A stretch of 64,000 nucleotides of DNA from Paenalicyclobacillus macrosporangiidus. GTDB taxonomy: Bacteria > Bacillota > Bacilli > Alicyclobacillales > Alicyclobacillaceae. The stretch is from positions 1 through 64,000 of the forward strand of contig NZ_FPBV01000004.1 in the NCBI RefSeq assembly GCF_900116805.1, written 5' to 3'. The number at the start of each line of letters is the position of its first letter. Positions within the stretch are counted from its first letter, which is position 1. A program made the position numbers and the translations under genes. The notes under the pieces are model-generated. The model was not told where the DNA came from, did no database searches, and was given only the letters and a program-made list of their open reading frames with translations. This document shows positions 56,483-64,000 of this stretch, piece by piece.

Positions 56483-57780
56483 TCAACGCCCGCCAATGGG
56501 GACCCCCCTCTCGATTCGATGCACCACGCGGCCCCCGCACAGGGTCAGGGTCGGGAAACCGGCCGCGCGCCACCCGCGAAACGGGGTGTTGCGGCCTTTG
56601 GAGTAGAACTGCTGGGGGTCAATGACGCGTTCGCTTTCGAGATCCACCGCCACCAGGTCGGCCGGGCCGCCCGGCCGCAGGACGCCGCCCGTCAGGCCAA
56701 ACGCCTGGGCGGGCCGCGTCGACAGCCGTTTCACCAGCTCAGCCAGGGACATCCGTCCGGCGCCCACCAGATAGGTATACAGGAGCGGGAACACCGTCTC
56801 GATGCCGACGAGCCCAAAGGGCGCGTCGAGCAGCGGCTTGCGCTTTTCCTCCTCCGTGTGCGGCGCGTGATCGGTCGCCACCATGTCGAGCGTGCCGTCG
56901 AGGAACCCTTCCAGGCACGCGAGGCGATCCCGCTCGCTGCGCAAGGGCGGGTTGACTTTGTAGACCGGGTCCGCCGCCTCGATGACGTCGTCCGACAACA
57001 GCAGATGGTGGGGCGTGACCTCGGCCGTGACCCTCACGCCGCGCGCCTTCGCCCAGCGCACCAGCGACACGGCCGATTCAGTGCTGACGTGGCAGATGTG
57101 CAGGTGCGCCCCGGTCCGCTCCGCCAACAGCAGGTCGCGCGCAATCATGGCCGACTCCGCCTCGGCGGGGGATTCGGGCACGCCCAGCCGTTCGGCGGCC
57201 CCGCGGTCGAACACCCCTTGCCCGGAGAGCGTCTCGTCCTCGGCATGGATGGCCACCGGCAGCCCGGCCTTCGCGGCCTCCGCCAGTGCCTCGCGCATCA
57301 GGCCCCCGTGCTGCACGCCGCGGCCGTCGTCCGACAGGGCGATGGCGCCGGCCGCCTTCAGCGCCGCGAAATCGGTCAACCGCTCCCCGCGCTGACCCTG
57401 TGTGATGCATGCGATGGGCCACACCCGGCAGTGGCCGGCCTCGTCGGCCCGTTTCCGTATGTACGCCACGCCGTCGGGGGTGTCGATGGGCGGCTTGGTG
57501 TTCGGCATGCAGGCAATCTGCGTGAAGCCGCCCGCCGCCGCCGCCCGGGTGCCAGTGGCGATGGTCTCCTTGTCCTCGAAGCCCGGCTCCCGCAGGTGCA
57601 CGTGCACGTCAATCAGGCCGGGCAACAGCACCTCTCCGTCCAGGAGAATCCGCTCATCGGCCTCCGGCAGGTCCGTCCCGACGGCCAGCACCCGCCCACT
57701 GGCGTCGTCCACCAACACGGACACCCCGGTCAAGCTGCCGTCGGTCAGGTCGAGCAGGCGTCCTCCGTCGATCCGCCGTT

Positions 57781-57784
<4 letters not shown>
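56483..57784 (-). CDS. pyrC: Dihydroorotase
   Basis: Zinc enzyme closing carbamoyl aspartate to dihydroorotate. The metal motif DVHVHLREPG is followed by the His/Asp ligands in ACMPNTKPP, AIHAEDE and VATDHAPHTEEEK. The 433 residues are the class I type of Bacillus. It starts MKRRIDGGRLLDLTDG and overlaps pyrB by 4 bp. Confidence 0.97.
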
Positions 57785-59437
<1,653 letters not shown>

Positions 59438-59443
59438 GAATTC

Positions 59444-59472
59444 ACTTTAGCAGTCCGGGCGGACCCCGTCAA
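59444..59472 (-). promoter_or_regulatory. Sigma-A promoter for the pyr operon
   Basis: TTGACG (59467-59472), 17-bp spacer, TAAAGT (59444-59449) on the minus strand, about 25 bp upstream of the PyrR-binding loop. Confidence 0.8.
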
Positions 59473-59486
59473 CCCCTGTGTCCCCA

Positions 59487-60416
59487 TCACAGGACCCGAT
59501 CACGCAATCTGGACAACAGCCCCGCCATATCCGCGGGCAATGGAGAGGTGAACGAGAGCCAGATTTGGGTCGCCGGATGGACGAACCCCAGCGTGTGCGC
59601 ATGCAGGGCCTGGCCCTCGATGGGCAGCGTGTGGCGCGGGCCGTACACCGGATCGCCCGCGAGGGGATGGCCGGTGTACGCCAGGTGCACACGGATCTGG
59701 TGCGTGCGGCCGGTCTCCAGGCGCAGGCGCAGATACGTGTACCGCTCGAAACGCTCGACCACCTCGAAGTGGGTGATGGCCGGTTTGCCGCCTTCCGTGA
59801 CCGCCATCCGTTGCCGGTTTTTCGGGTCCCTGCCGATGGGCGCGTCTATCAGGCCGCGGTCGTGCGTCAACCGCCCGTGTGCAATCGCCAGATACTCCCG
59901 CTGCACGGAGTGCGCCCGCAGTTGGGCGGCCAGGCTGTGGTACGCCCGGTCGCTCTTGGCCAACACCAGGAGCCCGGAGGTGTCCTTGTCGATCCGATGG
60001 ACCACCCCGGGCCGGAAATCCCCGCCCAGAGAGGACAACCGCGTCCCGCGCCCAATCAAGGCATTCACCAAGGTCCCCTGCCAATGCCCTGCCGCCGGAT
60101 GCACCACCAGGCCGCGGGGCTTGTCAATCACCACGACGTCGTCATCCTCGTGGACCACATTCAACGGGATATCCTCGCCGGCGAGGACAATCGGTTCCGG
60201 GTCCGGGATGTCCACCTCGTACCCTTCCCCGGCCTGAACCCGGTCGCTCGCCTTGAGGCGCGTCCGATCGGCCCGCACACGCCCCTCCGCCAGCCAGTCC
60301 TGCACCTGGCTGCGCGAGACGTCGTAGCCGAGGTCCTGCAGCGACTCGGTCAGCCACCGGTCCAATCGTGCGCCGTCGTCGTCTGCCTCCACCCACAAGC
60401 GCTCCCGGATGCTCAT
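59487..60416 (-). CDS. rluD: RluD-family pseudouridine synthase (YlyB)
   Basis: Isomerises uridines in large-subunit rRNA; by family, probably positions in helix 69 of 23S rRNA. An N-terminal S4 domain (about 15-75, RLDRWLTESL) precedes the catalytic domain with HRIDKDTSGLLVLAK (catalytic Asp) and the RTHQIRVHLAYTGHPLAGD signature. The 309 residues are normal. It follows lspA with a 4-bp overlap and precedes the pyr promoter, as in B. subtilis. Confidence 0.95.
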   Translation of the reverse strand: MSIRERLWVEADDDGARLDRWLTESLQDLGYDVSRSQVQDWLAEGRVRADRTRLKASDRVQAGEGYEVDIPDPEPIVLAGEDIPLNVVHEDDDVVVIDKPRGLVVHPAAGHWQGTLVNALIGRGTRLSSLGGDFRPGVVHRIDKDTSGLLVLAKSDRAYHSLAAQLRAHSVQREYLAIAHGRLTHDRGLIDAPIGRDPKNRQRMAVTEGGKPAITHFEVVERFERYTYLRLRLETGRTHQIRVHLAYTGHPLAGDPVYGPRHTLPIEGQALHAHTLGFVHPATQIWLSFTSPLPADMAGLLSRLRDRVL

Positions 60417-60943
60417 CGGCCCGGGTCCTCCCCCGTGGACCTGTCCTCGCCCGTTGATTGGGCAGCTTCAGCGCCCTGGCGGAACGAACCGAGCAGCAGC
60501 ATCGCCACGCCGACGCAGACCGCGCTGTCGGCCAGATTGAACACCGGAAAGTGGATGGCTTCGACATACAGGTAATCCACCACCGTACCCGCCGTGACGC
60601 GATCCCACAGGTTGCCCAGCGCTCCGCCCAACACCAGCGCCAACCCGATGCGGTTCCACATCGTCAGGCGGTACCGCCGCGCGATGGCCACCACGGTGGT
60701 GCTCACCGCCACCGCGACGGCCACCAAAAGCCAGCGGGCATGGCCAAGGATCCCCCAAGCAGCACCGGGATTGCGGATGAAGTGAATGTCAAACACGCCG
60801 GGGATGACCGGAATGGTCTGCCCCAGCGTCATGTGGGTTTGAATCCAGGCCTTGATGCCTTGATCGAGGACGAACACCAGAAACGCCACCGGGTACAACA
60901 ATGGTCGGTTCCCCTTCCCAATCGCCGTTCGTGGATCGGCCAT
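60413..60943 (-). CDS. lspA: Lipoprotein signal peptidase
   Basis: Membrane aspartyl protease that cuts the signal peptide from prolipoproteins. It has four predicted membrane segments. The catalytic Asp pair lies in GALGNLWDRVTAGTVVDYL and FNLADSAVCVG, and the RNPGAAWGIL motif is present. ATG 60943 (MADPRTAIGKGNRP) gives 176 residues, with a Gln/Glu-rich tail after the last helix. Upstream in-frame sequence is not conserved in kind. Confidence 0.96.
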   Translation of the reverse strand: MADPRTAIGKGNRPLLYPVAFLVFVLDQGIKAWIQTHMTLGQTIPVIPGVFDIHFIRNPGAAWGILGHARWLLVAVAVAVSTTVVAIARRYRLTMWNRIGLALVLGGALGNLWDRVTAGTVVDYLYVEAIHFPVFNLADSAVCVGVAMLLLGSFRQGAEAAQSTGEDRSTGEDPGR

Positions 60944-61048
60944 CGCCGACACCGCCCAGTCTACCACATTTGCCGGACGGCGTTGGCGGCGATTTGCGGA
61001 GCGGCTCGCCACGCGGAAAACAGAGCACAATGCCGCCACGGACGATGA

Positions 61049-61663
61049 TCAGGGGAGCTGGGACTTATACGCCTCATTCGAGATCCGGTCGGTCTGCTCC
61101 ACGACCCCCTCGTTGTCGTCCAGGGTGACCTTTCCGTATCCTTCGTAGTCCTGTGCGTAGCTTGGCCGCTGGTTGAAGCGGGCCACCGCCTCCCATGCGT
61201 CCTCCCCGTCGAATGCGACGCCGCTCGTGTCGTCCGTGGACGTGCGGCCGAACCCCGGGTGCAGGAACGCCTCTTCCAGCGGCCGCTCCCGCATCGGATG
61301 CAACCGTTCGTCCTCCTGCTTGCAGGCGTAGCACAGGGTGGCCAGCGGATTGGCCTCCAACCGCGCCTCGGAAATGGGTCGCCCGCACCGGTCGCACACC
61401 CCATATCCGCCTTCGGCGATCCGCTGAAGCGCCCGGTCAATCTCCTGGAGCCGGATGTGATCCAGGTCCCGCAAGGCCAAGTCCTTGCCGCGTTCGAACA
61501 GCTCGCTGCCGATGTCCGCCGGGTGATTGTCATAACCGGAGAGTTCGCCGAGCTCGTCGTTCATCGGGTCGTCCAATCCGTACTCGCCGCTGTGCCGGAG
61601 ACGGTTCAGCACCTGGTCCCGCTCCCTGGTCAGCCACTGGCGTTGTGATTCCCAGCGCTTCAT
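61049..61663 (-). CDS. ylyA: TraR/DksA-type zinc-finger protein (YlyA-like)
   Basis: Homologue of the Firmicute DksA-like proteins; some, such as YlyA, modulate sporulation-stage RNA polymerase, but the role here is not shown. An N-terminal coiled coil (about 1-85) carries ADIGSELFERGKD and precedes a four-cysteine zinc finger CDRCGRPISEARL...CYAC (about 90-114). A ~90-residue acidic C-terminal tail follows, as is typical of YteA/YlyA. Length 204. It lies before lspA as in Bacillus, but ileS, which normally precedes it, is absent. Confidence 0.9.
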   Translation of the reverse strand: MKRWESQRQWLTRERDQVLNRLRHSGEYGLDDPMNDELGELSGYDNHPADIGSELFERGKDLALRDLDHIRLQEIDRALQRIAEGGYGVCDRCGRPISEARLEANPLATLCYACKQEDERLHPMRERPLEEAFLHPGFGRTSTDDTSGVAFDGEDAWEAVARFNQRPSYAQDYEGYGKVTLDDNEGVVEQTDRISNEAYKSQLP

Positions 61664-61694
61664 CCCACCAACCCCCTTCTCTCCACTCCACGTC

Positions 61695-62003
61695 TCAATA
61701 TGTCGGCTGGTGCAATTCCGCCTGCACGATGCGCACCAACTCCGCGATGTATTTCCCGACGACGGGAAGATTGAGCATGGTCAACGCGTCGAGGATCATC
61801 AACGCGACGCCCGCGACGATGGTGAACCCGATGCCGATGCCCAGCCCCCGAAACACGCCGCCGACCCAGTTGAGCCAGGCCAAGCGCCACGGACGCTGCA
61901 GCAGATCGGCGTACGCTCCAAAATTGACGCGCTCCAGGTGGTCCGCCAAGCGCTCGACATCCTCGGCGATCCCGCTGCGGGCAGAGGATCGGGCGTCCGC
62001 CAT
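61695..62003 (-). CDS. DUF5665 small membrane protein
   Basis: Function unknown; I assign it to DUF5665 by layout from memory. The 102 residues have a hydrophilic N terminus (1-45), then GAYADLLQRPWRLAWLNWV and a glycine-rich membrane segment (about 53-78, GVFRGLGIGIGFTIVAGVAL). A second hydrophobic amphipathic stretch ends LPVVGKYIAELVRIVQ. ATG 62003 (MADARSSARSG) follows AGGAGG. It lies between ylyA and divIVA, where ileS sits in Bacillus. Confidence 0.8.
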   Translation of the reverse strand: MADARSSARSGIAEDVERLADHLERVNFGAYADLLQRPWRLAWLNWVGGVFRGLGIGIGFTIVAGVALMILDALTMLNLPVVGKYIAELVRIVQAELHQPTY

Positions 62004-62150
62004 GTGGTCTCGCCTCCTGTCTGTAAGGTGAGACAAATCCTGAGGGCGAATGCGCTCCGATGTTTTCCAGGCAAGTTCAAAAGACTGTCACCGTTTTCAG
62101 TTAGCGACAGGTGTATCATGGAGAACACACGATGGATTGGGGAGTCGACC

Positions 62151-62327
62151 TTGCGCAGATACAGATTGCAGGCCCTGTCACTGGCCCTGATGTGGATCGG
62201 CGGCATCGAGGTCGCCGCCAGTTTTATCGCCAAGTATTGGTTTCAATTTGACATTCATTCCACGCCGTATTTCTTCCTGGCTCTGCTCGCCGGCATCGTC
62301 CTGTACATCGCCTCGAAGCTGATCTGA
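62151..62327 (+). CDS. Small two-helix membrane protein
   Basis: Not recognised. TTG 62151 with GGGGAG six bases before gives a 58-residue product opening MRRYRLQALSLALMWIGGIE, with two hydrophobic segments (about 7-27 and 37-57) ending IASKLI. An ATG at 62118 would add 11 residues, but it has a poor ribosome binding site and overlaps a possible -10 (TATCAT, 62114-62119). It is the only plus-strand gene in this segment, divergent from the DUF5665 gene and convergent with divIVA. Confidence 0.6.
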   Translation: MRRYRLQALSLALMWIGGIEVAASFIAKYWFQFDIHSTPYFFLALLAGIVLYIASKLI

Positions 62328-62404
62328 CGTGACCCACGTCATGGGTCCGGACAGCAGCAGGGTCACCCCGGATGATTCCCTCTGGGTGACCCTGGCGGCC
62401 ATCG
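62328..62404. terminator. Hairpin cluster between the small membrane gene and divIVA
   Basis: An 11-bp perfect inverted repeat CAGGGTCACCC (62358-62368) / GGGTGACCCTG (62384-62394) lies 11 bp after the divIVA stop and serves either strand. Nearer the other gene, TGACGT-gaccc-ACGTCA and GACCC-acgtcat-GGGTC overlap. No U-runs, so the terminator role is inferred from the convergent setting. Confidence 0.5.
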
Positions 62405-62914
62405 TCAACTTTCGGCGCGCACCACATCGGGGATCACGAGGTCCCGGCCGGTCTCCTGCTCAAACCGATCCCAATCCCCGGAATCGAGCATCTCCAACTG
62501 CGCCTGGATGAGCGAGCGGAACCGGGCGCGGAAGACCGCCGCGTGGCGCTGAATCTCCTCGACCTCTTGCGCGATCTTGCGCGACTTGTTGAGCGCTTCG
62601 CTGACGATGCGGTCGGCGTTCTTCTCCGCCTCCTTCAGAATCAGCTGCGCCTCCTTGCGCGCGTTGGCCTTCACTTCCTCCGCCGTCTCCTGAGCGACGA
62701 TGATGGACTTGCTCAGGCTCTCCTCGATGTTGGTGAAGTGCCGCAGCTTCTCCTCCAGCTGCGCGATCCGCTCTTCCAGTTCCTTGTTTTGGCGGATGAG
62801 CGCCTCGTAGTCCTGGATGATGCGCTCCAGGAAGTCGTCCACCTCGTCTTCGTCATAACCGCGGAATGCACGGCTGAACTCTTTGTTGTGAATGTCCAAC
62901 GGGGACAGTGGCAT
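62405..62914 (-). CDS. divIVA: Cell division initiation protein DivIVA
   Basis: Coiled-coil scaffold that binds curved membranes at poles and division sites. The N-terminal lipid-binding domain has PLSPLDIHNKEFSRAFRGYD and the FRGYDEDEVDDFLERI motif, with Phe18 and Arg19 for membrane insertion. A long coiled coil (about 30-140) follows, then a short acidic tail. The 169 residues are normal. It follows ylmH in the conserved division cluster. Confidence 0.97.
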   Translation of the reverse strand: MPLSPLDIHNKEFSRAFRGYDEDEVDDFLERIIQDYEALIRQNKELEERIAQLEEKLRHFTNIEESLSKSIIVAQETAEEVKANARKEAQLILKEAEKNADRIVSEALNKSRKIAQEVEEIQRHAAVFRARFRSLIQAQLEMLDSGDWDRFEQETGRDLVIPDVVRAES

Positions 62915-63033
62915 CTCGACACACCTCCGTCATTCGACAACCGGTTGCACGCGACCCCAAGAATCGACAAAACGTCCTCAGACAAGTTCGACATGCCCCG
63001 TACGAACTCCTGCAACGGCACGACACCCGCCGC

Positions 63034-63816
63034 TCAAGCATCCGCCTTGAGCACGCCCACTTCCAGCCTCACGCGGCCTTTCTTCGTCTCCCCTTCGACA
63101 TCGCCGACGCGAATGCGGCCAAATCCGCGCACGGACAACAGGTCTCCGGTATCCAGCGGTGCGGCGGGGTCGGACAGGGGCGTGAAATTCAATTGCACGC
63201 GCCCGCCGTGGACCGCCTCTTGCGCCCGCTGCCGCGGCCAGTGGCAAGCCTGCGCAATCACGGCGTCGGCGCGCAGGGAAGCGACGTGCACCACCTCCGG
63301 CTTGTAGCGGGGAGGGGCCAGATGGCCTTCGCCCGTCCACCGCTCCACCGCGAGACCCGACCGGCCCGCCTGGCGCCAGGCGCCGAGCAGAAAATCCGCC
63401 ACGTCGGCGCATACCGCCACCATCGCCTGCCGGCCGTCGACGGCGATGTCCCCCACCTTTCTGCGTTCGATCCCGGTCCCCAACAAGGAGCCCAGCAGAC
63501 TGCCGTGCGTCAGTCCGGCGGGGTCATCCGTGGCGGCCCGGAGCATCACGACCTCGAAGTCCTCGGGCTGCGGATGCCAGTCCTCCGGCATCACCAGCGC
63601 GCGGCGCCGCTCTGCGTCTCCGCCGCCCCAAAAGGCGACCGCCAAGCCCTCGCGGCGCACCAAGGATTCGAGCAGGTATTGTTCCCGCGGCGTCAGAAAA
63701 TCTGTCCGCTTCCAGGACTGACGGGCGACGACCTGCCCCAACCAATCTTCAATCCGGCGGATGAACGGACGCTCCTCCGGACGAAACCACCCGCCGCTCG
63801 TCTCGCCGCCGGTCAC
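63034..63816 (-). CDS. ylmH: S4-domain RNA-binding protein YlmH
   Basis: RNA-binding protein of the division-cluster neighbourhood. Recent work links YlmH to ribosome quality control, acting on stalled 50S like RqcP. The C-terminal S4 domain (about 180-250) has AVHGGRVQLNFTPLSDP and DLLSVRGFGRIRVG. The N-terminal part carries the family block WGGGDAERRRALVMPEDW. The start is GTG 63816, overlapping the ylmG stop. Length 260. rqcH, the tail-adding factor, is 16 kb away. Confidence 0.95.
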   Translation of the reverse strand: MTGGETSGGWFRPEERPFIRRIEDWLGQVVARQSWKRTDFLTPREQYLLESLVRREGLAVAFWGGGDAERRRALVMPEDWHPQPEDFEVVMLRAATDDPAGLTHGSLLGSLLGTGIERRKVGDIAVDGRQAMVAVCADVADFLLGAWRQAGRSGLAVERWTGEGHLAPPRYKPEVVHVASLRADAVIAQACHWPRQRAQEAVHGGRVQLNFTPLSDPAAPLDTGDLLSVRGFGRIRVGDVEGETKKGRVRLEVGVLKADA

Positions 63817-64000
63817 AGGGTACGCACCACCGACTCAAGCACGTACATCACCCCTTGTTCCAAGAAGAAATACACGACGACCGCCACCAGAAAGGAAAGG
63901 TCAAACGCCACACCGCCGAAGGGCAACGGCGGGATGTACCGGCGAAACGGGCGCAGATACGGTTCCGTCAGGCGTGAGAGGATCTGGCCGAGCTGTGTCT
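63813..64000 (-). CDS. ylmG: YggT family membrane protein YlmG, C-terminal part (partial)
   Basis: Runs off the right edge; only the last ~62 codons are seen. The visible part includes the YggT signature LTEPYLRPFRRYIPPLPFGG, a hydrophobic segment LSFLVAVVVYFFLEQGVMYV, and the end VLESVVRTL. The family affects membrane and cell-division organisation, and the gene normally lies between sepF and ylmH. Stop TGA 63815-63813 overlaps the ylmH GTG. Confidence 0.93.
   Translation of the reverse strand, partial: TQLGQILSRLTEPYLRPFRRYIPPLPFGGVAFDLSFLVAVVVYFFLEQGVMYVLESVVRTL

Noticed and set aside
62328-62404. Remnant ileS T-box leader after divIVA
   Set aside because: The hairpins are suggestive, but the conserved T-box sequence (AGGGTGG-ACCGCG type) is absent.

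Overview
The window reads as a housekeeping stretch of a GC-rich, endospore-forming Firmicute, most likely an Alicyclobacillaceae (Alicyclobacillus-like) chromosome. Three things point there. The partial 16S rRNA at the left edge has a Bacillales-type 5' end. spoVM, fapR, remA, divIVA, prkC/prpC and ylmG/ylmH occur in Bacillus-like order. A plant-type UDP-sulfoquinovose synthase is present, and sulfoquinovosyl lipids are known from Alicyclobacillus acidocaldarius. Nearly all genes lie on the minus strand, so biological order runs from right to left. No phage, insertion sequence, CRISPR array or defence locus is visible.

Reading leftward from 64000: ylmG (partial)-ylmH-divIVA; a DUF5665 membrane protein and a TraR/DksA-type zinc protein (ylyA); lspA-rluD; then a pyrimidine operon pyrR-pyrB-pyrC-carA-carB-pyrF led by a PyrR attenuator. 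ileS, pyrP, pyrK, pyrD and pyrE, which sit here in Bacillus subtilis, are absent. From 51.3 to 45.7 kb lies an island that is mostly plus strand: a lone Rieske protein, glutamate dehydrogenase, a minus-strand DUF2254-like membrane protein, and rqcH.

From 45.5 to 23.6 kb the Bacillus core superoperon follows: Ca-type P-ATPase, yicC-remA-gmk-rpoZ, coaBC-priA-def-fmt-rsmB-rlmN-prpC-prkC-rsgA-rpe-spoVM, then rpmB (plus) divergent from asp23-fakA-recG. An accessory lipid and membrane block follows (psd, a 36-residue ORF, the sqd1-like gene, a plus-strand amidase). After it come the ylb cluster (rsmD-coaD-ylbK, then yceD-rpmF) and fatty-acid synthesis (fapR-plsX-fabH-fabD-fabG-acpP-fabF). The left end holds rnc-smc-ftsY-ylxM-ffh-rpsP-khpA-ylqD-rimM-trmD. 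trmD is followed not by rplS but by an rRNA operon promoter and 16S.

The genes serve membrane lipid supply, protein targeting (SRP, FtsY), ribosome assembly and rescue (rimM, rsgA, rlmN, rsmB, rsmD, rqcH, ylmH), nucleotide synthesis, cell division and Ser/Thr phospho-signalling. I found no clearly new multi-gene system. The observations most worth a second look are the sulfolipid gene block with its small ORF, intrinsic terminators wedged directly before rnc and coaBC, a 32-bp palindrome before fapR, alternative stems before rqcH, and a possible small RNA at 19.57-19.75 kb.
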